Shown piece by piece: positions 33,501 through 43,844 of a stretch of 64,000 nucleotides of DNA. Each line of letters opens with the position of its first letter. Positions within the stretch are counted from its first letter, which is position 1. The position numbers and the translations under genes were made by a program. Source of the stretch: Nemertoderma westbladi (Eukaryota; Xenacoelomorpha; Nemertodermatida; Nemertodermatidae); the NCBI GenBank assembly GCA_032718475.1, contig JAUCBJ010004634.1, positions 124,001 to 188,000 of the forward strand. Direction: 5' to 3'. A model generated the notes under the pieces. It was not told the origin of the DNA. It worked only from the letters and a program-made list of their open reading frames with translations, and ran no database searches.

Positions 33501-34325
33501 TTGTCGCATTGGGGACCCGAGTGTTAGGGTGTTTACTGAGGCTAGTCTAGTGACTTGCCTCAGATTCACCAATGGCTTTGTTGGTCGGGGTGGAACATGA
33601 GAGTAGCCTCCAACTCCAGAATCCCTCTCCCCATCACAATCTGGCCTCCCTGGTGACCCAGGGTTTGGGCCAGAAAGGTCATCAGGAAAGGGACTCAAAG
33701 AATTGTTGGCTGCTCTCTCTCCAGTAGGGGGTGAGACAGGCAGCCGGTCAGGAGTTAACTGACGCCTGTGAGGCCGATTGTGTCCGGTAATTCCACTGGC
33801 CTCTAGTGGCCGGACCTCCGCATTGCTAATGTAATCCATAGTGGGGGTTGGGGGGTGCTTTTTTGCCGAGTCAGCTCTCGGGGCAAATACCACACCCTGG
33901 TTTGCCATTCCACAGGGTGGGTGTCGCAATGGAGTCAGATATGAGGCCCATCACCCATATCTACTCTGGCGTACATGACCCACCATTGGCTGTTGCAGCT
34001 CATCTGCTGGGTCATGCCCTGTACCCTTGCTGCCAGGTGCAGGTCGCAGTGAAGTGCCCTCAGAGTGGACATGAGAACACTCTACTCCTAACCAGCCATT
34101 GGTAGATCACCATCTGCCTGGTCAGGCCATATACCCCTGCAGCCAAGTATATGGGTCCTTAATCCAGGACCAAGGGCGTCCTTATCCCAGAACGAAGGGG
34201 GTCCTAGTTACAGGACCAGATTTGCCCTAGTAAGAGGGTCTATGCAGCTACAGGTGGCACCTCCTTTATGCTGCATGGAGGTGGCAAGTTTTCTTGATCA
34301 ATGACCTAGAATACCTGACCTGACG
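30577..34325 (-). mobile_element. Full-length non-LTR retrotransposon (RTE-like)
   Basis: Flanked by a perfect 13-bp duplication, ATTTTTATAATAC, at 30564-30576 and 34326-34338. Transcribed on the - strand, it has a ~420-bp 5' UTR (34325-33909), a single endonuclease/RT ORF and a very short 3' UTR ending in a TAG-type triplet tail at about 30577-30583. The tail type and single ORF fit RTE-like clades rather than poly(A)-tailed L1. A truncated sibling lies at 62370-62592 with the same 3' end. Confidence 0.9.
30612..33908 (-). CDS. Endonuclease / reverse transcriptase of the non-LTR element
   Basis: Intact frame of about 1098 codons from the first ATG (33908); the frame is open a little further upstream, but without an ATG. 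A Pro-rich N-terminus of about 140 residues is followed by an apurinic-type endonuclease with GVQEHR, FLGDFNASL and SSDHRLIVAKV, then a reverse transcriptase with FVDFFKAFDSV, VLQGDTLAPFLF and the catalytic FADD, and a C-terminal region with a WRCNF ending. It nicks target DNA and primes reverse transcription there. RT motif style suggests an RTE/RTEX-like clade, but I cannot fix the clade by eye. All catalytic motifs are present, so it may be active. Confidence 0.9.
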   Translation of the reverse strand: MANQGVVFAPRADSAKKHPPTPTMDYISNAEVRPLEASGITGHNRPHRRQLTPDRLPVSPPTGERAANNSLSPFPDDLSGPNPGSPGRPDCDGERDSGVGGYSHVPPRPTKPLVNLRQVTRLASVNTLTLGSPMRQGELTALADKLSLSAVGVQEHRMQTGQTDEVLIKDMGGGWRLALASADDSGNGGIGLLMNPTAHAALDKIDQISNRIIRCHFSCSGRLAKKFPKVVLIVCYSPTSVAPVEEVENFYHNLQAATDGVDQHAFLTFLGDFNASLHQSPTSPWVYSNSVNRNSVHLQDFISGNGLFSAGTQFKKRTGKLWTHSGPSGHKSQIDHILFRRKYRSSIQDCNAFTLRPFSSDHRLIVAKVRLSLRASRTTKSALPRHDWSSLLQQPSVRSSFTLQLSNRYEALASEAADHCEGYTAFTEAVKLAAAETVPVYPRNRKRAPWTDNKIQKCRNDLHKAQKESRLKQTTAAKNAVKAASRSLNRQYSVNLQELINQQVDAINDADDSRQSSQAWKSINLLTGRKSQPTTKVKAESPADRLNGWKAHFEKLLNNDRILPDNFIEVKVSESVLPDIPIGDISFAEVKAAAKSIKTNRASGVDGVPPEVFKIPECLKLIYPIIVDMYRTTRVPQEMKTNKLVPVPKKGNLTLYGSFRGISLISIAAKLYNRILLNRIRDPIERLLRGNQNGFRKGRGTMEPILALRRIIEELSKKKDRHLAVIFVDFFKAFDSVSRSRMFSILSLYGIPDEIIAAIRSVYDGSTTFVSTVDGDTEPFEVLWGVLQGDTLAPFLFIIVVDYVLRMSLDHHNDDGVMITPPTGSRSRGNPAKYLTDLDFADDLGVLSESLEGAQRLLSSLEHAASSVGLFINSRKTKILTVNFESPQQVSDRMSISSKDGMLEHVDDFCYLGSWIRKSGEDLRIRKGKAWAALNRLSRIWKSPRINRKLKVRLFRAAVVPVLLYGSPCWALTAEDTKSLDGTFTRMLRRVHCVKYNAHISNQTLYNIGGVSLVPPSLTLEQNRLRFAGHCFRREDQPVHNLVLWQPHGVNKHGGPPMTFLRRILKDTGLKDADDLANVMGDRELWRCNFVDKPAQHS

Positions 34326-34338
34326 ATTTTTATAATAC

Positions 34339-35999
34339 GGGTGGACTGAAAGACATACAGACGCAGACCCACATCTGAACACGCACAAGTCATTGTTACC
34401 ATAAATTGCAACCTCAAAGTATTGTGATTTACAAAGTTAAAAAATTCATAAAGTTGTCCCCCAACTGGAATCCCTTAAGCCTGTTGACCCCTATTGGGAA
34501 CATGATTGTTCTCTATGACCTAAATATACATTTTTACTTTTTCCACTGAAAATCGACTATTTAGCATCCAATTAACTAGTTTATACCAGAAAAATAATTT
34601 TCCACTGCCTAAAAATTATTCAGGATTGTATGGTTAAAAAGGGAAAGGCAAGAGAGGGGGAGCCTTCGGGTTGCCTCTGGTTTTTGTGATCAATTTAAAC
34701 GATATTTTTTACTAGCTTCCTTAATACCCTTCCTTGCAAGCCTCACCATATCAATTGACATAGCTGTTAATAAAACGCGCTTTCATAAACAAGTATTTGA
34801 CTTTGACAGCTGCATGTTTTCATATTAAAGTAATAATTGTAGTATTATAAACAAAAACTGCAATTGTAATATTATTATTTTACAACAGTTTACTAAAATA
34901 AAGTCTATAAGCACAACTTTAGATAATTACACCATGGGAGTGAAGCTGCCATAATAAATCAAATGAATCACTGCAGTAATATAATTGATATAACTAAATG
35001 GGCCTATCCTACAATCTACGGTATATTTATAGGTTGTAAAACGGGAATAATTAAGGTCGGAAAATGTCGCTCCAATGGAAAATAGTTTACGAACACAAAA
35101 ATATAGAAAATAAATAACTAATACATAACAGTTCGAAGCCAAAACAATTCGAAGCCATTCTCAAGTAATAAAGAAATACATATTTAATTACCGAACTAAT
35201 TATTATAATTACTCCTGTTAGGCACTGTGTGAGAGGCAACATAAAACAAATTGCAGTAGTTTTGTTTTCGTTGACTTAGTCTGCACATCGATAGTTTCCA
35301 GTCTGCACATCGATAGTTCCCTAAACGAGTTACCAACCAGAGCAAAGGAAGTATTTGTTTTATCATTTTGGCAGGGAATATCAGGCATATCACCATTCAG
35401 ATTTGGCTATACAAACAACCGATATTCCAATATGTCCTATTCCTATATTATATTCCAATAATCCTAATTTACAATTTATCGTCTCAATGTTACATTATCA
35501 ATTACACAGAACTGCAATAGACTATAAACTGTTACTTAGGTAAGGCGCTGCGCTATATAGGTTCATTCATTATTATTTAAAGCAAAGTTACAGTGGCACG
35601 TTATTCTAACCAAAACAATAAACTAAAGTCAATAGCACGGGTTACAGTTTCATTTTTGCGAGTAATTAGCGACGACATTACCCTGGAGAAGTATAAATTT
35701 GATTGCGTGTCCCCCCACCGACCACCATTATCTCCGTATAATATTGCTAATTTATATTGCCAAATTAAATATTTAGGTGGGGGGGGGGGGGGGGGGGGGT
35801 ACATTCCACGAAATATTAAAAAGTATACAAGAATATAATATTGTAGAGCATCGTAAAAGGAAACACACAACTCTCGCAATTTGTTTTACATGTCTCGTAA
35901 TCCTGACTGTAATATAATATTTGAAAGCTTATAAAATATTATAAATATAATTAATAAATAACTAAATATAGAATATTTATTTAAAACTGAGTGAGGTTG
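34339..35999. other. Intergenic stretch with poly-G tract
   Basis: AT-rich. 35587-35710 resembles 62722-62850 (shared TTACAGTGGCACGTTATT and AACCAAAACAATAAA), a diverged dispersed repeat. A (G)n run of about 22 lies at 35777-35798. An AATAAA on the - strand near 35973 could serve aPKC polyadenylation. Confidence 0.5.
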
Positions 36000-37748
36000 T
36001 TAGACAGCGTCGTCGGCGGACATGAGTAACGGGTTAACGTATTCGAACCCATCGAATTCCGATTGGTCGATCTTCTCTATGGCGCGGAGGTCATCGGGGG
36101 TGAGTTGGACGGTCTCCTGGGTGAACTGGGGGTCGAAATGGGTGAGATCGGTGTCCGACTGGATGGGCGGCTGGTAGGGCGGGGCCAGCTGGCGCAGCTC
36201 GAGAAGCGGCCAATCGATGGGGCGGAAGAACGCGTGGGACTGGATGTCGTGGTAACCGGTGGTCGGGTGGCAACCCAGTCGCTCCTGCGGCTCCTTACAG
36301 AGGAAGTTCTGCAGGACGTTGGCCGCTTTAACGGCGAGAAACCGCGGGATTCGTATCGTTTTCTCGAGGATCACCTGGAATAGGTAGTCCTCGGTCTGCG
36401 TGTCGGGGTCGTTCTGTCCGACAATGTCGAACGGCGAGCGACCGACTAACATCTCGAAGGTGAGCACCCCTAACGCCCACCAATCCACCGAGAAGCCGTA
36501 CTCTTCGCCGCGTAGGATCTCCGGGGCGATGTAGTTGGGCGTGCCGCAGAATGTGGACGTGGTCTCGCCCGGCCCGATGTTCTCCTTGCACATCCCGTAG
36601 TCGGTCAGCCGGACGTGTCCGTCCCGGTCCAGCAGCACGTTGTCCAGCTTGAGGTCCCGGTAGATGACTCCCTTCTCGTGGAGGAAGTTTAGCGCGCAGC
36701 TGATCTCGGCAGCGTAGAACCGCGCGTGATCCTCAGGGAGACGACGTTGCCGCTGCATGTGGTACATTAGGTCGCCGCCGTTGACGAACTCGATGACGAA
36801 GAAGAGTCGCGACGGCGTCTGGAAACAGCTGTGTAAACCGACGAGGAAGGGGTGGTTGGAAGCCGTTTCGAACACGTGTTTCTCAGTTTGAACCCAGTCT
36901 ATATCTTCGTCGTCGTTTACTAACTCCTTTTTAATGACTTTCATCGCGTAAACGCGTTTCGTTTTCTTGTATTCCGCGAGGAGAACTTTCGCGTAACTTC
37001 CGCGACCGATAACGCGGATTAATTCGAAGTCGGAGAGACCAATCCCGTGGACGGGGGCCGCGTCGGCGGAATCACCGTCGACGAAAGCCTGATTCACGAA
37101 CGGTTGCGCCGCGGCGGTAGTTGCTGGCGGCAGACTGTGCGGTCGCGAGTCCGCGTTGTTGATCCGGTTTATCGCGCTGGTCGGGAGCGAGCGATGCGAG
37201 GCGCCGCCGCTGTACGTCTGGTCGCCGCACTGCGAACTCAGTTGTTTGTGGCAGCGTTTATGGACCATTAGTTTGCATTCGAGGCAACGGAATCCTTGTC
37301 TTCCGAGGCCCCAGATTCTATCTTCGCAGACGACGCATATGGCACGTTTATTGAAGCGTTTCGCGGCTAACGTGTGACCTTTTATCTTGTAGAGCATCCG
37401 CCAGCGTTTCGCCCCTCGGCGGTAAACGTTCCGGTCCTCGCCCGGACACGGTAGCCCCGGACGTTCCGGTTGTCCGGGAAACACGTGGATCACTAACTCG
37501 GCCTCTTTGTTGAGGTCGAACAGCCGGATGGCTTCGTTTAGTTCCGGTTGCGAGGAGATCGTACACGGATCGCCCTCGTCATCCACCCACTTCATCGTAA
37601 ACGTTTGATCCTCTGGAAACGAGCAGATCGATTTCATCGCGATAATCAAATCGTCGAAGGTTATGCTGTAGTTTAGTCGAGTTACGTAAATATCGCCGCT
37701 GTATGCAGCTTTGAGAGGGAAATCGGTAGGGAGATCATCAGTTGCCAT
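36000..37748 (-). CDS. aPKC: Atypical protein kinase C (iota/zeta type), complete and intronless
   Basis: 582 codons from ATG. PB1 domain at about 16-92 (binds PAR-6 and p62); pseudosubstrate [12 protein letters not shown] at 110-121; one C1 zinc domain at 125-174 with all Cys/His ligands; Ser/Thr kinase at about 241-509. Kinase landmarks are GRGSYAKV, the ATP lysine (270), YRDLKLDN with catalytic Asp 365, DYG (as in aPKCs), activation-loop Thr 399 in STFCGTPNY, turn-motif Thr 550 in VQLTPDD, and FEYVNP with the acidic residue that replaces the phosphosite in aPKC. Length and architecture match the ~590-aa family. The role is apico-basal polarity with PAR-3/PAR-6. The absence of introns is odd because animal aPKC genes are usually split many times. 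No poly(A) remnant or flanking repeat marks a retrocopy, and all key residues are intact. Confidence 0.95.
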   Translation of the reverse strand: MATDDLPTDFPLKAAYSGDIYVTRLNYSITFDDLIIAMKSICSFPEDQTFTMKWVDDEGDPCTISSQPELNEAIRLFDLNKEAELVIHVFPGQPERPGLPCPGEDRNVYRRGAKRWRMLYKIKGHTLAAKRFNKRAICVVCEDRIWGLGRQGFRCLECKLMVHKRCHKQLSSQCGDQTYSGGASHRSLPTSAINRINNADSRPHSLPPATTAAAQPFVNQAFVDGDSADAAPVHGIGLSDFELIRVIGRGSYAKVLLAEYKKTKRVYAMKVIKKELVNDDEDIDWVQTEKHVFETASNHPFLVGLHSCFQTPSRLFFVIEFVNGGDLMYHMQRQRRLPEDHARFYAAEISCALNFLHEKGVIYRDLKLDNVLLDRDGHVRLTDYGMCKENIGPGETTSTFCGTPNYIAPEILRGEEYGFSVDWWALGVLTFEMLVGRSPFDIVGQNDPDTQTEDYLFQVILEKTIRIPRFLAVKAANVLQNFLCKEPQERLGCHPTTGYHDIQSHAFFRPIDWPLLELRQLAPPYQPPIQSDTDLTHFDPQFTQETVQLTPDDLRAIEKIDQSEFDGFEYVNPLLMSADDAV

Positions 37749-38827
37749 TTTTATCTCTACCGGTCTGTCAGTTCAGTCGGTAGCTGGGTAGCACGGTAAA
37801 AAGTCCAGGGATTCTGACAGTCCAGCAGTCGAGCAAATCCAGGCGATCACCAACTGTCAACTGCTGAACTGTCTGACTGTAATTGATCTACGGTACTGCA
37901 GTAGACTTCGCTGATGACCTCCATCAAAATGAGTACCCTCAGCTCAGAAACAGAGGAAGGAGGGAGCTCACAGCAGGACAGCCCAACCTGCCAAACGGCT
38001 CATCACAGCATTAGAACACACTACACTGCTTTTTGTTAACTACAACTGTACAAGGCAGCAAGGAGACCAAAAATTTATTTTACAGTTAACTTCTACAGAC
38101 CTCTTCCAGTCTTCCATCTTGAAATGTCTGATCGTATGACTTATGAGCATAAGTTCCAGGGATGGTGTGCCTGTGTGCGGTGTGCTTGAGCATATGTGGA
38201 CGACTTATGTTACCTGGGATTGCGAATTACTTTTGCGTTACCCCTCTTTTTTATTATTATTAAAATAATGATCATTTACAATTAGTATTACCGTAGAACG
38301 ACCGTGTTTAGTACATTGTGCGACATAAAAATGATGTGAAAAGTATCCCTATTGGTAGGGGAATGTTGTGACACAGATGATAACGGATTCAACTAACGGT
38401 ATATTGTCTCACCCCACAATTTACATAGACCTCCCTCTCTCTATATTCTTTATCTCTGGTCATTTACTGTCCTAACTAACAGTTCTCAAGCCAGGTTCCA
38501 GGTACCTACCCCCCCCCACTGCCTTTCTGATATTATTACTTTATAGGGCTATTATTATTAGGCACTTTATATTACTATGTTATAACTTTATTATTTATTA
38601 CGATAGCCGACCCAATATTCCCCTCCCCAGAGTGAAAACACATCAATGGCCCCGATACGGGCTCATCATTAATATCAATCAATCAATCAAATTATTGATT
38701 ATTATTATTAATAAAAAAAATTATTGAAATTAATAAATTGATTAAGTAGCAATCCCGAATATTAAACATAAACCGGAAAATTAAACGTTATAAGCGTATA
38801 AACGTTATATATAATTAAACGTTAACG
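37749..38827. other. 5' flank of aPKC and simple-sequence DNA
   Basis: CAGT-rich sequence directly upstream of aPKC is a plausible 5' UTR/promoter. Further out there are (ATT)n and (ATCA)n microsatellites near 38250 and 38680. No TATA box is obvious. Confidence 0.4.
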
Positions 38828-39205
38828 TAGAGAAATATCTCAGTTATTATGAGTCTCTCCGGGCGCGGACTCAACATATGACTCCCCTGTAGAGAAATAT
38901 CTCAGTTTTTATGAGTCTCTCCGGGCGCGGACTCAACATATGACTCCCCTGTAGAGAAATATCTCAGTTTTTATGAGTCTCTCCGGGTGCGGACTCAACA
39001 TATGACTACCCTGTAGAGAAATATCTCAGTTTTTATGAGTCTCTCCGGGCGCGGACTCAACATATGACTCCCCTGTAGAGAAATATCTCAGTTTTTATGA
39101 GTCTCTCCGGGCGCGGACTCAACATATGACTCCCCTGTAGAGAAATATCTCAGTTTTTATGAGTCTCTCCTGGTTCGGACTCAGCGTGTGACCCCCTGTA
39201 GAGAA
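38828..39205. repeat. 62-bp tandem repeat, about six units
   Basis: Units start TAGAGAAATATCTCAG at 38828, 38890, 38952, 39014, 39076 and 39138, followed by a decayed copy at 39199. Each contains TATGAGTCTCTCCGGGCGCG and ends in GACTCCCCTG. Units are nearly identical except the edge copies. Confidence 0.95.
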
Positions 39206-39849
39206 TTATCTCAGTTCACAGTTTGACGTGATACGAAACGATATCATATTTCGGCCTGGTATACAATACTAATTATTTATTTTGTCCCCTTCCCGTTATT
39301 CTGAGGAATTTACTAATTTAGTTTGTGCGCGGCCCTATCGCCAGAATGCGAGTCGCGCCATTTCTGCCTTTCCATAGATCGCTTTTGTACTCCATTAAGA
39401 AGGGTGTTGGCTAGGGTACGGCAAGCAGCTATTGGTGAGAGTGGGGAGATACCGTAATAGACCGCAATCATGTGCACTACTTGAGTTAGTTGTTTGAAGC
39501 ACCGTATAGTTCCATCAGGTAAAACATCCAGCCACGCAGCAGACGCCATGGTCCACCATAACAGGCGATGAGGCATGAGGAGCAAGTTGTAATCCACCAC
39601 GAGGGCTTGGGTAAATAAATATATTATCCTCCTCTAAAATATCACCTGTGATGTCTAACTCTAGGATTACCTTTACCAGGGCAGGAATCCTGCAACGTAA
39701 GTTGCTTCTTTGACAAAAGTGAAACCTGTATATGCGTCGTTATGGAATTAGAAAAGCAATAGGCTACTTGGAACTCCGATCGCTTCACAAAAATGTCAGT
39801 AACGCGACCGTATCCTGCGATTCCCTTTAGCCACGTAGAAACAACGGGT
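39206..39849. other. Intergenic, possible transposon remnant
   Basis: A 95-codon open frame (39313-39600, - strand) lies beside the THAP-like fragment. I do not recognise it. No other feature is seen. Confidence 0.3.
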
Positions 39850-40239
39850 TCAGTCAGCTGTAAAAAGCCCCCAATTAAATCTCACTAATTGAGCAACTGA
39901 AGTTGGCGTTCCGCAATGGGAGGGAGTTCTCGTGGAGTGGGGGGTCGCGGTGGAACACACGATAAGGGAAGTAGTGGATGTATTGTTGGTCGCAAGGAAC
40001 CGCCAGGGACTTTCTTGTGCGGAATTCCTGCGGGAAACTCTGGCCAATGTTGAATACAAATGACGGCAGTGCTTCCATAACTTATACGGAGAACTTATAC
40101 GTAATCTGCCTGCACTGCGTCGTGGTAGCGGGGCGATCCACTGACCTCGTTCGGCACCGACAGGAGGAAGTTTCACTGCGCGAACGGGATTTCCTGCGTA
40201 ATTGCCGTCGCAGCCAAATACACAACAATGATTAGGCAT
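39850..40239 (-). pseudogene. THAP-domain fragment, probably from a P-element-like transposase
   Basis: The start MPNHCCVFGCDGNYAG has the C-x-V-x-G-C opening of a THAP zinc finger, followed by a Trp where expected. The later Cys-x2-His half is disrupted and the frame changes at about 40080 (a second frame at 39875-40078 continues), so the domain is broken. THAP domains occur in P-element transposases and domesticated DNA-binding proteins. No catalytic transposase domain follows, hence a remnant. Confidence 0.55.
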
Positions 40240-40258
40240 AATATGCCTAACTGCAACT

Positions 40259-40660
40259 GCCTAATACCGTAAAATGGGGCTACTTTGCCCACTTGGCACA
40301 AAGTTGATGGCGTCGACGGTTGTTAAATATGTCTATACTTTGAATAAGGTCAATATGAATGTATCCATAGGGTACTCCAGTAATTATTTTATGTGATAAA
40401 ACTTTACTATGTTGCTTTTTTTTGTGTTTGCATATAGTTTTTTAAAAATTCCTGCATTGGGCAAAGTTGCCCCACTTGTGGACAACTTTGCCCATCACAG
40501 TTTTTTTCATAGCAAATTACACCATTTTCTCCATATTTTCCCTAAACTTTGTCTTACAATTTGTAGAATGTTCACTAGTTTAGGCAAAATTGACATAAAT
40601 CAGGACAACTTTGCCCACTGGCAAGATTTAAAAAAAAAACCCTAACCCAATTCACCATCG
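40259..40660. repeat. AT-rich block with repeated GGGCAAAGTTGCCCC-type motifs
   Basis: ATGGGGCTACTTTGCCCACTT (40272 on), GGGCAAAGTTGCCCCACTTG (40458 on) and ACAACTTTGCCCACTGG (40604 on) are related and partly inverted. They resemble terminal inverted repeats of a DNA transposon end, possibly that of the neighbouring pogo-like element, but I found no matching end on the other side. Confidence 0.4.
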
Positions 40661-40819
40661 CATAGTGAAATGGGAGGCATTACTGTATATATGAACATAT
40701 ATAACAAAGAACTTATACTAACAACAGACTAATGCCAGAATGCACAAACACTATTAAGAATATAATTTCATATTCATATAAGAAATATTGCATATAAACA
40801 AACTACAGTATATAAACAA

Positions 40820-41089
40820 AGTTGAAGCTCAGTTATTTAGAAAACAGTATGCTAGAGTTCAAGTTCACGTTCCATGCACAGGCAGTTCAAAATCAAAACA
40901 ATAGGCATAAGCTATACCGGTATATATATAGAGTTCAAGTTCACGATCAAAGAGTTCGAAAACAGGTTCAAGTTCACTTTGTGGGAGATCAAAATCAAAA
41001 CAATAAGCTAGAGTTCGAGTTCACGATCCAAGAGTTCGAAAAGAGTTAAAGTTCACATTGCAGGAGTTTGAAATCAAAATGATAAGCTG
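40820..41089. repeat. Degenerate repeats of a GAGTTCAAGTTCACGATCC motif
   Basis: About five imperfect copies of GAGTTCAAGTTCAC followed by AGAGTTCGAAA and ATCAAAAC continue out of the 3' end of the pogo-like transposase frame. This suggests slippage expansion of its last codons. Confidence 0.65.
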
Positions 41090-42956
41090 CTAGAATTCAA
41101 GTTCACGATCCAGGAGTTCGAGATCGAAATTCCAATCAGCGAACAATTCTATAGGACTGCTGTGACCACTCATTGGGCTAGCCGGTAATATTTCATCAAA
41201 ATCACAAATACCTGCAATTGTCCCCTCACTGCTATCAGTGGCAGCAGACGTATTACTATCATCATGGCTATCTGAGATATCAGGCCAGCATTCACTGCTA
41301 ACAGATGAGTCAGAACTCGACACAATTTCATCATCAGACTGTTGTGGGAATAAATTCCTTCCTGCCCCTCTCCCAATCACCCCCTGCAACCTTTGACTGT
41401 GAGTATTTCCACGTCCTCGAGCACCCCGACCACGACCACGACTGCGCCCTCGACCCCGATTTTGATTCTCCTTATCTTTCCTTTGAATGTATATGTCTTC
41501 GGCAGACACTGATTTACCAGCTGGTACATCCAATTTGTAACGTTTCGATTTTGAATGGGGTGCATTTCTTCTTGAGAGCTGAAGATATTCCAGTAGGGAA
41601 CTCGAGATAAGTTTGCTGGCATTGGTTCTCGGTGACTGCAGTACAGTGGAACTTGATGTCAATGATGATAGTGACTAGAATGGGTTCACCCATTGCCAGA
41701 ATGACTGGTGTGGATGTTGTTGATTCCACTGGTACCTGTGCGACCAGTATGGATTCCCCTGGGGTAAGAGCAGATGGCGTGGGTGCCACCTGATTGGGTG
41801 GGGGAGTGGGTGATGATGTATATCCTGGAAGTTTCTTTAACACCTGCGTCGAATCTAATGGAACAATACCAGTTGCTCGGAAACCGGATTTCAGATTCTT
41901 TGCTGCTGCTCCATTCTCATGAAGTTTCTGGATGAGCTGGTCAAGAAGTTTTGGGAAACATTGCTTCTCAAGTGAGGTGCTACCTGGATTTTTTGTTTTA
42001 TATTGATCAAGTATTTGGCGCCAATGACACTTTAGTGGTCTGAAGAATGCCACGTCTAGAGGTTGGGTGAGATGGGTACTGTTTCTTGGGAGAAACACAA
42101 AATTTATGTTGTTATCAGCACATTGTTGAATGACCCGCTCACTTATATGGGCACTTAAATTTTCCCCGATTATGACCTTATTTCCCTCCAGAGACTTTGC
42201 CCAAGGCAAAACGATTGTCAGGAACCACTCCTCTAAGGATGGTTCATCCATCCAACCACTGACTGTCCGGGCAAAGCGTGTATTTGGAGGCCCCCCTTGA
42301 CACTCCCTGAGAACATGAGGCTGATCGCCCCCTTTGAATAATTTTGAACTTTTTCAGGATATTTAACTCCTCTTTTAAACAGTAATTTCTTTGACCCCGG
42401 GTTATCAGTGATGTTTGTTTCGTCATAATTAAGGACATTTGTGGCAGGAATCCCCTCTAAAGTTACCTGAACGTGTTCAAAGTAGGCAGAAATATCTGCC
42501 GGTCCAACAGCAGCCCTGGCACGTTTGATATTTTGGCACAGACGAAGTGAAAGCTGATCCTTATTTCTTTCCGTAAATAGTAGTGCCCATTCCCTACCAG
42601 GTAGATTATCGATAAAAGCATCTACTTTCCTTCCACAGCGGTTCAAATAATTTCTAACTGTGATTCGTAAATCCATCATTGATAAGGGCATGCCCCAGTC
42701 TGCACAAATGGATAAGTGGTTGACAATTGATGTCTCCTCATATCGCATTAGAATAATTGGATGCCCAACTTGCTTACCATGTTGTCCATGAAGTTGATTT
42801 AGGATCGTTCTATGTGGAATCCGGAATTGCAAATTGTGCCTCGGCTTGGCGACTACTTAAGCCATTCTCCATTGCCTCCACTGCATCCTTCAACTTCCTA
42901 TCTGTATAGTCACGATACTTTCTAGAACCAAGTTTACGCTTTCTATTTCTAACCAT
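41090..42956 (-). pseudogene. pogo/Tigger-like DDE transposase, frame-broken
   Basis: A Psq-type HTH begins at an ATG at 42956 and runs to about 42830. The DDE_1 endonuclease follows in two further frames (42832-42233 and 42251-41514), and a Ser/Asp-rich C-terminus in another (41662-41090). Recognisable parts are NYDETN with the first acidic residue, LPRNSTHLTQPLD and a GWMDEP stretch. Breaks lie near 42830, in a G-run near 42290, and near 41600. The second catalytic position, usually GDN, reads GEN. The enzyme would have cut and pasted TA-flanked elements; this copy is inactive. Confidence 0.85.
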
Positions 42957-43566
42957 TATTGTAATGACAAAGGGCCTGCTACTTACTTACTCACTCTACT
43001 TACTTACTCTACTTACTATATGCACCACCTAACAGAAATACTACCAACTTACCAACTGCTGCAGTACAACTATAACAGTGCACACAGTACCGGTACTGTA
43101 ATAATAATAATTAACTTCTGAACTTGTCTGCTTGTCTGTTAGTAGTTTAGCCTAATGTCAGAACCAGAATGTTGTAATACGGCACCTTAAATACCTATTA
43201 CTGCATTATAGGTAACTAGTATAGTAGTTAATTAATGTAGTAACTGTACTATTCCCCAGCGATATACCAGCGGTAGGACTACAGTATAACTAAACCAGTA
43301 AACTGTCTATCTGTCTGTTTGTAGGTTAAGTATACTGGTATAAATTAATTTATTAAATTAAATTAATAAATTATTAAATTAATAAATCATTCTACGGTAG
43401 CAGTAGCCTACAGCTTACAGTGGTACTGCTCTAGTGTTTGACTTTTTGTAAACTCCAAGAAGACCAAAATTATGGACTGTAATCTATAATTCAAAAATAT
43501 TGTAGCTGTAGGCCTATTAGCTTGCTGTATGTATGAAATGTGCACTGTGCAGTGCAGTGCTCAGAT
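42957..43566. other. Intergenic AT-rich stretch
   Basis: Simple AT-rich sequence with CTTACTTACT repeats at about 42980-43015. No end of the pogo-like element is identifiable. Confidence 0.4.
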
Positions 43567-43844
43567 TTAGAGCCGGTTGTTCAAAGCTCCCTTAAAGTTA
43601 AAGGGATCCCTTATTAACTTTAAGGTTTCATCGTTAAATATGTCCATTTAACTTTAATTTCGGTTGCTCAAAAGTTAAATGTACATTTAACTTTTATAAG
43701 TTAAGGGAAAACTTAAGTAAGCTACACAGGTTACTTAAAAATGGTTTCTAGAAAGAAAATTCATTTTAGCTATAAATTTACAAAGGATAACTTGCTTTTT
43801 AATAGTTAATTTTAACGGTTATTTATTTGCATTACACTACCATT

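Noticed and set aside
36091-36591. Arg/Pro-rich ORFs overlapping aPKC
   Set aside because: They are out-of-frame shadows of the GC-rich kinase coding sequence.
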